The translations under genes were made by a program, and so were the position numbers. Below are positions 1 to 7,296 of a stretch of 64,000 nucleotides of DNA, piece by piece. The stretch spans positions 333,312 through 397,311 of the forward strand of contig NZ_FNRM01000002.1 of NCBI RefSeq assembly GCF_900107845.1, written 5' to 3'. Within the stretch, counting starts at the first letter, position 1; each line of letters starts with the position of its first letter. This DNA is from Alkalimonas amylolytica. Its GTDB lineage: Bacteria; Pseudomonadota; Gammaproteobacteria; Enterobacterales; Alteromonadaceae. The notes under the pieces are model-generated. The model made no database searches and was not told the origin of the DNA. It saw only the letters and a program-made list of their open reading frames with translations.

Positions 1-54
1 ATTTGCCCCTCAAACTCTGGTTCAAATTCAGTCTAACCAAACCAAGTTCGCAAT

Positions 55-73
55 AGTCAAGACTTGACCCCTT
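55..73. repeat. Inverted-repeat copy A with core GTCAAGACTTGAC
   Basis: The 19 bases AGTCAAGACTTGACCCCTT occur here. They recur as an exact reverse complement at 980-998, and 15 bases of them recur at 1147-1161. The core TCAAGACTTGA is itself palindromic. The two outer copies bracket about 0.9 kb that contains the transposase remnant and the 122-residue membrane ORF. This looks like a dispersed intergenic repeat, but the family is not identified from sequence alone. Confidence 0.8.
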
Positions 74-170
74 ACATCCTTTTTGCTTAACATTTCTCAG
101 AATGAGAAGACCCAAGGCAATCAGCAAAAGTGGTTTACCATTTATTTGATGTGATTTTTAAACATTTTGT

Positions 171-345
171 ACGGTTATCGCTAGCTGTGAAGGCAGGAAA
201 GACATTGAGGATTTTGGTGAAAGCCGACTGGATACAAGCCTGCACCAAACTCACTGACGGCTAAGTGGTAGCCATTGACGGCAACCCCTGCGAGGCACCT
301 TCATTCAGGAGGCCTATGAAAAGAGCGATGAAATTACAACTGGTC
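171..345 (+). pseudogene. Decayed ISAs1-family transposase fragment
   Basis: One frame reads TVIASCEGRKDIEDFGESRL from 171, which matches the ISAs1 N-terminal signature (family form: CGAEGWEDIEDFG followed by LDW). It then stops. A second frame shortly after reads VVAIDGN, matching the VVAIDGKTLR motif that follows in these transposases, and a further shift gives a weak RG-KSD match near 295-335. Stops and frameshifts separate the pieces and the C-terminal DDE region is missing, so this is a dead remnant. An imperfectly palindromic 12-mer, CTCAGAATGAGA at 96-107, reappears inverted at 378-389, just outside the remnant. The rest of 1-540 shows no gene. Confidence 0.65.
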
Positions 346-540
346 AAAAACACGAAAGTTTTCTAAACACAAACGGCTCTCATTCTGAGCGATTAGTGTT
401 TCTAAATAACTGTTCCAAACAGTAGATCACTAAACGAAGGGAACTCAATGCGGTGACTTACTAGTGCCAGCTTGAGTCTCAGTTAAGTTACTTGCTGTTG
501 CTTAGCTCAATTATTGATCATCCATGCTCCCCCCTGTGAG

Positions 541-909
541 TCAGGACTTATTCACCAGATAAAAATCAACAAAGTGATAACTGCACATCAGACCAACCAG
601 GAGCAGTACATAGCCGAATAATACAACCGGCCCCACCAAGATTAAAGAGCCGGAAAGAGTGTTTAGCAAGAACAGGCTGAGCCAACCAAGCAGCATCAAG
701 GTACCTATCGAAAGGACAACCAGACGACAGCTGAATTGATTACCAAGCACAAAGTGGACAGCGCTCCAGTAACAGAGCGGAAGGCATAGCAGCAGCAAGT
801 CGATGCCTATGTTCAATGGGTAACCTGCCCGTTGAAATATCATGTAGTTGGTTGCCATGACGATGGCAGCAGCACTATAGCTGAATGCTTGTTGATGCGA
901 CTTTTCCAT
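541..909 (-). CDS. Hypothetical membrane protein, 122 aa
   Basis: The family is not recognised. The translation is strongly hydrophobic, with three to four probable membrane segments (roughly residues 10-28, 34-52, 60-82 and 88-112) and a short charged N-terminus (MEKSHQQ). It sits alone between inverted copies of a repeat and beside a transposase remnant, so it may be accessory or acquired DNA. No clear Shine-Dalgarno sequence or promoter was found. The even hydrophobic pattern and intact length favour a real gene, but a chance ORF cannot be excluded. Confidence 0.5.
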   Translation of the reverse strand: MEKSHQQAFSYSAAAIVMATNYMIFQRAGYPLNIGIDLLLLCLPLCYWSAVHFVLGNQFSCRLVVLSIGTLMLLGWLSLFLLNTLSGSLILVGPVVLFGYVLLLVGLMCSYHFVDFYLVNKS

Positions 910-979
910 CAGTAAGTGACCTAGAGTAAACAGATAGTATAGTGACTATATACCGAAAATTAAAATTCAGAGCAAGCCA

Positions 980-998
980 AAGGGGTCAAGTCTTGACT
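980..998. repeat. Inverted-repeat copy B
   Basis: AAGGGGTCAAGTCTTGACT is the exact reverse complement of positions 55-73. It forms the start of the longer direct repeat described at 984-1050. Confidence 0.8.
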
Positions 999-1050
999 TT
1001 GACCATTTAGCTCATCAAATTCCTCAGTGTCGTTTTGAGCTCTACTAAGT
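984..1050 (+). repeat. Direct repeat, copy 1 (about 65 bp)
   Basis: From 984 the sequence shares 34 identical bases with 1147-1180 (ending in TTTAGCTCATCA). The following roughly 30 bases are clearly related (CTCAGTGTCG versus CTCAGCGTCG, then TTTGAGC in both). The two copies flank a fragment of a ParE toxin gene, so the locus was probably rearranged by duplication or recombination. The gene-poor stretch 910-1295 contains only these repeats and toxin fragments. Confidence 0.75.
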
Positions 1051-1072
1051 CTTTAACCTAAATAGGTCGTGG

Positions 1073-1139
1073 TTATTCAGGGGCAGGTGGCCATTGTTGG
1101 GTAGCATGAAGCACCCGCAGGATGCGGATAAGGTCAGAG
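1073..1139 (-). pseudogene. ParE/RelE-family toxin C-terminal fragment
   Basis: The reverse strand reads SDLIRILRVLHATQQWPPAP followed by E and a stop. This fits the C-terminus of ParE/RelE-family toxins (family pattern: IRVLH followed by a short basic or aromatic tail). No upstream reading frame remains: the fragment is abruptly bounded by the direct repeat at 1147. It is therefore a broken toxin gene, distinct in sequence from the second fragment at 1268-1365. Confidence 0.55.
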
Positions 1140-1146
1140 GGGTCAG

Positions 1147-1213
1147 GGTCAAGTCTTGACTTTGACCATTTAGCTCATCATATTACTCAGCGTCGCTTTG
1201 AGCACCACTAGCC
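1147..1213 (+). repeat. Direct repeat, copy 2
   Basis: This is the second copy of the 984-1050 repeat, beginning GGTCAAGTCTTGACTTTGAC. The first 34 bases are identical and the remainder diverges. It includes a third occurrence of the GTCAAGTCTTGAC core. Confidence 0.75.
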
Positions 1214-1267
1214 CTTTCCATAAATGACTTTCCAGAAACGGTAAGCCTCAAGCTTTATAGCGACAAG

Positions 1268-1365
1268 CTATGTGCGGACTCGCAGATGCCATTTTTCAGG
1301 TTCCCGACTCGGATGAAATACTGCCAAAACTAGCACATACTTTTCCGCTTCTCCTAGCGAATAGG
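1268..1365 (-). pseudogene. ParE toxin C-terminal remnant fused out of frame to the antitoxin
   Basis: One frame away from the antitoxin ORF, the reverse strand reads EKYVLVLAVFHPSREPEKWH and ends soon after at a TAG (1268-1270). That is the usual end of addiction-module ParE toxins (LAV-H--R-P-W). The toxin N-terminus is absent. A deletion appears to have joined the antitoxin tail to the toxin tail, so no functional toxin is encoded here. Confidence 0.65.
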
Positions 1366-1607
1366 CTTGAATCGTCATCCGCCCTTAAGTCAGCAAACAC
1401 CTCGTCAGCAGAATAGGATTCCTCCTCTCCTTGCAGGTAGGACTGATATCGCCGATTGGCCTCATTCAACCAGGCTTTTTCAACTTGAGCAGGAACAGCC
1501 TTCGGGTGGGGTTCCAGACTGTCCTGCAGATGCACAATCAGTTCTGCACGTTCTGAAACAGGGAGCGTAAGTGCCTCAGATTCAATCAGCTCAGTGGTAG
1601 GCAACAT
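1296..1607 (-). CDS. Addiction-module antitoxin, C-terminus altered by deletion
   Basis: Residues 1-80 match the putative addiction-module component family that pairs with ParE toxins: an N-terminal helix with LPVSERAELI, the central motif VEKAWLNEANRR and the acidic end SADEVFADLRADD. Antitoxins of this family normally stop about there. Here the frame runs about 20 residues further (RRSGKVCASFG and on), and that extension is a misread version of the toxin remnant encoded in the next frame. The protein may still fold and bind its own promoter, but its partner is gone. It could be a domesticated antitoxin or simply a decaying locus. Confidence 0.7.
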   Translation of the reverse strand: MLPTTELIESEALTLPVSERAELIVHLQDSLEPHPKAVPAQVEKAWLNEANRRYQSYLQGEEESYSADEVFADLRADDDSSLFARRSGKVCASFGSISSESGT

Positions 1608-1680
1608 AAATACCCCATAAATTAGCCCTGCAAGAAGTCTATACTCTGTAACAGGCTTATACCACTATCCGCTTTCACGG

Positions 1681-1998
1681 CTAAATACCATAATCGCGTT
1701 CAACTTTGGCAATCCTTGTCTTAAAGCTGCTATACCATTGCTCGCGACCCAGTTTCTGGGCTACTAAGTGCTCTGCATTGGCTTTCCATTGCTTTATCGA
1801 CTCCAGATCCCGCCAATACGACACCGTGATGCCTACTTCTTCCCTGGCCGATTCTATGCCAATAAAACCCGGTTGCTCGGATGCAAGCTGAATCAACTTG
1901 TCTGCCATGTCTGCATAACCATGGTCCCCCTCTGTGCGCAGTGAGGTAAAAATGACGGCATAATAAGGTGGCTTCGGGGTTGTCGCTATCAATGACAT
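1681..1998 (-). CDS. Antibiotic biosynthesis monooxygenase (ABM) domain protein
   Basis: This 105-residue single-domain protein has the dimeric alpha-beta barrel pattern of the ABM family: a first strand YYAVIFTSLR, the helix YADMADKLIQLASEQPGF and a later strand GITVSYWRDLESIKQW. Such small proteins are often heme-degrading or quinol monooxygenases, but the substrate cannot be read from the sequence and many members are uncharacterised. It is monocistronic: the next gene on the same strand begins over 280 bases upstream and unrelated genes flank it. Confidence 0.8.
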   Translation of the reverse strand: MSLIATTPKPPYYAVIFTSLRTEGDHGYADMADKLIQLASEQPGFIGIESAREEVGITVSYWRDLESIKQWKANAEHLVAQKLGREQWYSSFKTRIAKVERDYGI

Positions 1999-2068
1999 CT
2001 GAACTCCTTCTGGTTGACTTTAAAGCCCGTCGGTTATCATGAGCTCCATATTCCCGGCCTTTTCAAGG

Positions 2069-3031
2069 CTATTCTTGCTCAGCCGGATGTTCTGGTGGCC
2101 ATTGCTGCTGCAGTAGCCAGTTGTATACATCCTGGCCGGCATACACCTGGCGCCAGGCGTCATGTTCGGCCTGCTCTAACATACTAAAGCGGACGTTGTT
2201 GTGACCAAGCTGGCGCAGGGTTTCCATACCGGGATAAAAGTAGTCTTTATTAATGGCTGAATCACGCCCGGCGGCAAACACCCACAGCGGGGTTTGCGCT
2301 TGTGCGATAGGCGGCATTAAATCCGGGTGGCCCCAACCGACCACCGGGGCAACAGCGGCAAATAACTGCGGGTGTTGACTGGCCATAAACCAACTGCCAA
2401 AGCCGCCATAACTGATGCCGGTTAAATAGAGACGTGAGGGGTCAGTTTGGAAATTAGCCTGCACTTGTTGCAGTATGTGCAGCAGATCTTGCTCTGCTCT
2501 CTCCCAGCCATTTGGCAGCAACGCTGGCACTGTACTCATATCCGTTACGACCGCGGCGGGCGCAATTGACCTGGTCGATGGAAACATATCCTGCCGTGGT
2601 GGTACGCCATCAGGCAAACGCTGCGGGATATCAGCAGGCGAACGATTGGCGATATAAGGTAAGGTACCCATATCAAACATATGCAGCTGCGGCACGACGA
2701 TAATAAAAGGCAGTTCGCGTTTTTGCACCCAGGCTTCATACAGGGGGCCATGAATTAAGGTGTAATCCAGCTCATCCAGACCATTGCCACGCTCACCGTT
2801 GCCGTGCAAAAAAAGCAGCAACGGCCACTTCTTCACGCTGTTTTGTTGATAGCCAGCCGGTAAGTAAACGAAATACTGGCGTCTGCGATCGTCGATACTG
2901 CTTTGATAATCCAACCGCAACAGCTGTGGCTCCGTGTCCGCCGCTGGCTGATTCACCGTTGTACTACCGCATCCAGTAATAATTAGAATAACCGCCAGGC
3001 ACAGCGTCATTTGTTCACACAGTTTATGCAT
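2069..3031 (-). CDS. Secreted lipoprotein esterase, alpha/beta hydrolase (PHB-depolymerase-like)
   Basis: The N-terminus is a lipoprotein signal ending in the lipobox ITGC (Cys at about residue 21), predicting attachment to a membrane from the periplasmic side. The remainder is an alpha/beta hydrolase: LLLFLHGNGERG supplies the oxyanion-hole region, GISYGGFGS the nucleophile elbow, AAGRDSAI the likely acid and AEHDAW the catalytic histidine. This layout is typical of the dienelactone hydrolase / poly(3-hydroxybutyrate) depolymerase-like esterases. The natural ester substrate is not predictable. It lies alone, after mesD on the same strand with a gap of about 90 bases. Confidence 0.8.
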   Translation of the reverse strand: MHKLCEQMTLCLAVILIITGCGSTTVNQPAADTEPQLLRLDYQSSIDDRRRQYFVYLPAGYQQNSVKKWPLLLFLHGNGERGNGLDELDYTLIHGPLYEAWVQKRELPFIIVVPQLHMFDMGTLPYIANRSPADIPQRLPDGVPPRQDMFPSTRSIAPAAVVTDMSTVPALLPNGWERAEQDLLHILQQVQANFQTDPSRLYLTGISYGGFGSWFMASQHPQLFAAVAPVVGWGHPDLMPPIAQAQTPLWVFAAGRDSAINKDYFYPGMETLRQLGHNNVRFSMLEQAEHDAWRQVYAGQDVYNWLLQQQWPPEHPAEQE

Positions 3032-3120
3032 TCAGGCCTCGCTGGGTAAAGGCACCCTACTCACCACTATCGGCACACTATATCGGCCAAACAGCCTTGC
3101 TGGCAATCAAGGCGTGGTGC

Positions 3121-4152
3121 TCAGCGGATGTCGAGCTCTCCACGCACTATGTCTGCCCCTGCCGTTAAGGCCTGCAGTTTGCCACGTGCTATCTGGCGCG
3201 GTAGCGGCGCCATGCCGCAGTTGGTGCATGGATAGAGCTTGTCGGCATCAACAAACTGCAGCGCCTGGCGCAGTGTGGCGGCGACCTCCTGTGGGGTTTC
3301 AATGCTGTGGTTGGCGACGTCAATGGCCCCTACCATCACTTTTTTGCCGCGAATCAGCTCCAGCAAGTCCATCGGCACCCGGGAGTTGTGGCACTCCAGT
3401 GAGATGATATCGATGGAGGACTCCCGGAGCTTTGGAAATACAGCCTCGTACTGCCGCCATTCCGAGCCCAGGGTTTGCTTCCAGTCGGTATTGGCCTTGA
3501 TGCCATAACCATAGCAAATATGCACAACGGTTTCGCAGTCAAGGCCGGCTATCGCCTGCTCTAAGGCAGCCATGCCCCAGTCATTCACTTCGTCGAAAAA
3601 CACATTAAAGGCCGGCTCGTCGAACTGAATAATATCCACCCCGGCCGCCACCAGCTCTTTGGCCTCCTGATTGAGAATTTTGGCAAACTCAAAGGCCAGC
3701 TGTTCGCGGCTTTTGTAATGGCCATCGTAGAGCGTATCTATCATGGTCATTGGGCCTGGCAGCGCCCACTTGATCGGTTGCTTGGTTTGCTGACGCAAAA
3801 AGCGGGCATCCTCGACAAACACCGGTTTTTGCCGGCTGACCGCGCCGACCACCGAGGGCACGCTGGCTTCGTAGCGATTACGAATGCGCATGATTTCGCG
3901 TTTGGCAAAGTCCACGCCATCCAGGTGCTCAATAAAGGTGGTGACAAAGTGTTGGCGCGATTGCTCGCCGTCACTAACAATATCCAGGCCTGCCTGTTGC
4001 TGCTCGTGCAGCGCCACACGCAGCGCGTCTTGTTTGCCATCGGTTAATTCCTGGCCCTGCAATTTCCAGGGCGACCACAGCGTTTCAGGCTCAGCCAGCC
4101 AGGATGGTTTGGGCAAGCTGCCGGCCGTGGAGGTGGGGAGTAATTTTTTCAT
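3121..4152 (-). CDS. mesD: Core-MetE methionine synthase MesD
   Basis: The 343-residue protein corresponds only to the C-terminal catalytic barrel of cobalamin-independent methionine synthase; the N-terminal folate-binding half of MetE is absent. Zinc-site residues are present: HIC (His211, Cys213), Glu253 in SLECHN, and the cysteine pair in YPCTNCGM (309/312). Stand-alone cores of this kind next to a DUF1852 gene form the MesD/MesX class of folate-independent methionine synthases, in which MesX and oxygen are needed and the methyl donor is unsettled. The ATG overlaps the stop of mesX (TAATG), so the two are translationally coupled. Conventional MetE is about 750 residues, which excludes it. 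Confidence 0.85.
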   Translation of the reverse strand: MKKLLPTSTAGSLPKPSWLAEPETLWSPWKLQGQELTDGKQDALRVALHEQQQAGLDIVSDGEQSRQHFVTTFIEHLDGVDFAKREIMRIRNRYEASVPSVVGAVSRQKPVFVEDARFLRQQTKQPIKWALPGPMTMIDTLYDGHYKSREQLAFEFAKILNQEAKELVAAGVDIIQFDEPAFNVFFDEVNDWGMAALEQAIAGLDCETVVHICYGYGIKANTDWKQTLGSEWRQYEAVFPKLRESSIDIISLECHNSRVPMDLLELIRGKKVMVGAIDVANHSIETPQEVAATLRQALQFVDADKLYPCTNCGMAPLPRQIARGKLQALTAGADIVRGELDIR

Positions 4153-5162
4153 TATGCGATCGCCCGCTCTTCGGTTAAAAACGTTTCAGGTGAAAGGTAC
4201 TGTGCAGCCCATTGCTCCAGCAGGCGCTGATGCGGCCTGATAAAATGCTCCTGGGCAAACCTGCCCTGCTCCACCGCCAGCCGGCTGCGCTCCTCCCGGT
4301 CGTAAACGATGTCGGTTGGCGCATGGTCCGGGTTGTTCAAATTGGGTTGATAGCGGTTCCCTGCCGCGATATGGGCATTGTAAATCTCTGGCCGGTATAT
4401 TTTCTGAAAGGTTTCCATGGTGCTGATGGTGCCGATCAGCTCCAGATTGCTGTAATCATTGAGCAAATCACCAAAGAAATAAAACGCCAGTGGCGCGGCG
4501 CTTTGAGCCGGCATAAAGTAGCGCACATTCAAACCCATCTTTTTGAAGTACTGCTCGGTGAGCGAGCTGTCATCGGGCTGATATTCAATTCCCAACACCG
4601 GGTGCTGATTGCCGGTACGCTGATAGGTTTTGTTATCGGACACACTCAGGCAAATCACCGGCGGCTTGCGAAAGTGTTGCTGGTATTCCCTGGAACTCAC
4701 AAAGCATTGAAACAGCTTGCCGTGCAAATCGCCAAAGTTTGGCGGAATGCTGAAGTTGGGCTTGTTTTTGTTGTGCTCCGGTAGCACCACACTGAAATCA
4801 TAATCCCGCACATAAGACGAAAAGTTATTGCCAACAATGCCGTCAATCCGTTGCTTGGTTGTACGGTCTATGATGCTGGTTTTCAGCACTTCGATGGCCG
4901 GGAACGCATCGCTTTTTCCTGCGATGTGGATATCGACAGAAATAATGTCCAGCTGCACCGCATAACGATCTGCCGTTGGGTTATCCCAGGGCGCCAGTGC
5001 ATTAAAACGCCGGTCGATCATGGCTAAGGTTTTGCGCAAATTCTGCTGACGGCTGGCGCCCCTGGCAAGATTCGCAAAGTTGGTGGTAATACGCGTATTG
5101 TCCGCTGGCTGGTAATGCTCGTCAAAACGAAGGCGTTTAATGTTAAATGTAATGTAATTCAT
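4152..5162 (-). CDS. mesX: DUF1852 protein MesX, partner of MesD
   Basis: This DUF1852-family protein is 336 residues from the chosen start (MNYITFNIKRLRFDEHYQP). The open frame extends 40 codons further upstream, but that extension is low-quality sequence and the family begins at MNYITF. DUF1852 proteins are found next to core-MetE genes and are required for that enzyme's activity, probably in supplying or activating the methyl group by an oxygen-dependent route. No standard cofactor motif is obvious by eye. It is the first gene of the mesX-mesD operon, with a tentative MetJ-type operator about 105 bases upstream. Confidence 0.85.
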   Translation of the reverse strand: MNYITFNIKRLRFDEHYQPADNTRITTNFANLARGASRQQNLRKTLAMIDRRFNALAPWDNPTADRYAVQLDIISVDIHIAGKSDAFPAIEVLKTSIIDRTTKQRIDGIVGNNFSSYVRDYDFSVVLPEHNKNKPNFSIPPNFGDLHGKLFQCFVSSREYQQHFRKPPVICLSVSDNKTYQRTGNQHPVLGIEYQPDDSSLTEQYFKKMGLNVRYFMPAQSAAPLAFYFFGDLLNDYSNLELIGTISTMETFQKIYRPEIYNAHIAAGNRYQPNLNNPDHAPTDIVYDREERSRLAVEQGRFAQEHFIRPHQRLLEQWAAQYLSPETFLTEERAIA

Positions 5163-5628
5163 AGTTTTCTGCACCCAGTTGTCTGCTACCCATGCTGCCG
5201 GTTTGCTACCTGCAAACCTTGTTGCTTGCACGTGTTCGCTGCCATTGCATCGGACACCAGCGTTAGGCGTCTGGACATCCAAATGGCAACCATAGATGTG
5301 TTATACGCGCAAGTTGGGATGAAGAAAAATGGTGTTATTTCATGGGCCATATGAAATGTCTTCATAGTGCCCTCGCTTCTTTTGGCAGTAGCTTTACTGC
5401 AAAGCCAGAGAGATGGTGCATGAACCAGATGATGAAAGGCGAACATTGAAGGGGTAGAATACATCGAATCAAAGAGTACAGCGTTACGGTGCAGTCTGTA
5501 CAGCACTGGGTTGGCGATCAAGAGGAGATAGCCGGCGTTCAGCTTACTATCGTTCTGCCGCAAGAGCTCCGATTCTAAAGCTCACTACAATTAAGGCTAC
5601 CTCAGGATCTTGCCAGCTTACACCCTGG
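5163..5628. other. Gene-free stretch upstream of mesX
   Basis: About 465 bases lie between mesX and the thioredoxin gene. Open frames here give no recognisable protein. The stretch should contain the mesX promoter and holds the MetJ-like sequence at 5266-5281. Nothing else was recognised. Confidence 0.5.
5266..5281 (-). promoter_or_regulatory. Possible MetJ operator upstream of mesX
   Basis: On the minus strand two adjacent octamers read GGATGTCC and AGACGCCT. The MetJ met-box consensus is AGACGTCT, so these match at 5 of 8 and 7 of 8 positions. The site lies about 105-120 bases before the mesX start, in the only upstream region available. Regulation by MetJ would fit a methionine synthase operon. 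With only two boxes, one of them poor, this is tentative. Confidence 0.3.
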
Positions 5629-5963
5629 CTACTGAACGAGCTCTACCAATTGGTTTTTGGTCAAAGCACCACTCTTTCTAATAGCTTCAGTACCTTTTTT
5701 AAAGACTATTACTGTCGGCAAACCTTTTACAGCATATAACTTACTTAGTTTAGCATTCAAGGAAACATCGACTTTCACAACAGTCACTTTACCAGCATAT
5801 TCTTCCGCCAGGCCGATAACAGCCTTGTTCATTAACAGGCAAGGCCCGCACCATTGAGCCCAAAAATCGACTAAAACAGTCCCCTGAGCCGAGAGAATTT
5901 TTTGTAGTTCGTCATCTGTAGTGATGTCGAAAAGCTGGCAACTTTCTTTTTACCACAGGCCAT
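5629..5963 (-). pseudogene. Thioredoxin with apparent frameshift near the start
   Basis: The frame ending at 5629 encodes a thioredoxin: VLVDFWAQWCGPC (active site) and VKGLPTVIVFKKG with the cis-proline. Upstream in that frame a TAA (5950-5952) appears before any ATG, GTG or TTG; the internal ATG after CGPC would lose the active site. An ATG at 5961-5963 in the neighbouring frame starts MACGKK. Adding one A to the run of five (5947-5951), or a -1 slip on AAAAAG, joins it to KESCQLFDITTDDELQKIL. The gene is therefore either broken, carries a sequence error, or is expressed by frameshifting. The full product would be about 110 residues, normal for thioredoxin. Confidence 0.65.
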
Positions 5964-6005
5964 TCTGAGTTAGACTTAAAGCATACCATTAGCCGAAGGA
6001 TTATT

Positions 6006-7286
6006 ATGCGCGCCCTGATTATCGAGCCCAGCCCGACTTACCAGCGCATCTTGTCGCGCATGCTGGAAAGCTACGACTTCGATATCACCTTTGTCGATAC
6101 GGCTACAGCAGGCTTTCGGGCCATGCGTGAGCACTCCTTTCAGTTTGTTTGTGTTGCCATGTATCTGGCCGATCTGACCGGTATTGAGTTCTGCCAACAC
6201 GTACGCTCGGAAGGGCAAGCCAAAGCGCTACCGATTTTTATTGTCACTTCCGAATCGAACCCGGAGCTGTTGTCCTCGGCTTTAGCGGCCGGTGCCACCG
6301 ATATTGTTCGCAAAGACGATCTGCCACGACTGGAAGAAGCCTTGCATGCGTTGATCCCGCTCGGCCCCTTTCGCTACAACATCAGTGGCAAGGCCCTGTA
6401 TTTGGAAGACAGCTTAACCGTTGCCAAGGCCACCGATGCCAAACTGAAGCGGTTGGGGCTTTCGATGGATCATGCTTTTTCCATCCAGCAGGCTCTGGAG
6501 CTGCTGCAGCACAACAAATACGAGCTGATCATGACCGACATCGTGCTGCAGGATAATGAAACCGGCATCGATTTTATTAAGCAGCTGCGTTCAGAAGTTC
6601 GTTTTCAGCAAACACCTATCCTCGCCGTTACCAGCCTGGAAAGCGTGAACCGTCGTATTCTGGCACTGCAATCCGGCGCCAACGATTACATCTCGAAGCC
6701 AGTGCTGGATGAAGAGTTGTTTGCACGCATCAATAACCTGATTTCCGCCAACCGGCTGGTCGACCAGCTTACCCGTGAGCGTCAACGTTTATTGGAACTG
6801 GCCACCAAGGACCATTTAACCGGCCTGTACAACCGCCACTTTATGGGGGAAGTGGCCAAACGCCGTTTTGCCGAAGCCAACAAGCAGCAACTACCGCTGT
6901 CCCTGCTGGTGATTGATATCGACCACTTTAAGCAAGTAAACGATCAGCACGGCCATCATATTGGCGACAAAGTGTTGAAACGTCTTGCCGAAGCCTTGCG
7001 CGAGCAGTTCAGCGAACAGGATTGCATTGCCCGCTTTGGCGGTGAAGAATTTGTGGTGCTGCTGCATCAATGCGACTTAACCGATGCTACCGCCAAAGCA
7101 CAGCAGTTGTGTGAACGGCTGCAGCAGTTAAAGCCGGAAGGCATTGCTACCAGTGCCAGCATTGGTGTTACCAGCCTGAACCCGGCGCAAACCGAGTACT
7201 TTGATGAAGTTTTTGCCCGGGCGGATAAAGCGCTGTATCAAGCCAAGCAAAGTGGCCGGAATCAGGTAGTGGCCAGCTCAGCATAA
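6006..7286 (+). CDS. Response regulator diguanylate cyclase (REC-REC-GGDEF)
   Basis: The 426-residue protein has two receiver domains and a GGDEF domain. The first receiver (1-118) is degenerate: the position expected to be phosphorylated reads VCVAMYLADL, without the usual aspartate. The second (about 130-245) is intact, with Asp178 in LIMTDIV and Lys231 in YISKPV. The cyclase domain has the active-site motif GGEEF at 345-349. The inhibitory RxxD site is not present at the expected position, so feedback inhibition by c-di-GMP is probably weak. No histidine kinase is adjacent, so the input is unknown. It is divergent from the thioredoxin gene and convergent with the esterase at 7297. Confidence 0.9.
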   Translation: MRALIIEPSPTYQRILSRMLESYDFDITFVDTATAGFRAMREHSFQFVCVAMYLADLTGIEFCQHVRSEGQAKALPIFIVTSESNPELLSSALAAGATDIVRKDDLPRLEEALHALIPLGPFRYNISGKALYLEDSLTVAKATDAKLKRLGLSMDHAFSIQQALELLQHNKYELIMTDIVLQDNETGIDFIKQLRSEVRFQQTPILAVTSLESVNRRILALQSGANDYISKPVLDEELFARINNLISANRLVDQLTRERQRLLELATKDHLTGLYNRHFMGEVAKRRFAEANKQQLPLSLLVIDIDHFKQVNDQHGHHIGDKVLKRLAEALREQFSEQDCIARFGGEEFVVLLHQCDLTDATAKAQQLCERLQQLKPEGIATSASIGVTSLNPAQTEYFDEVFARADKALYQAKQSGRNQVVASSA

Positions 7287-7296
7287 AGCACAACCT

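Noticed and set aside
4212-4784. Long open frame on the plus strand
   Set aside because: It lies wholly opposite mesX, which has clear family similarity. The plus-strand product has no recognisable features.
5186-5305. Integron attC-like site upstream of mesX
   Set aside because: GTTAGGC at 5263-5269 fits one core site, but no matching RYYYAAC lies at the right distance and orientation, and no integrase or cassette array is present.
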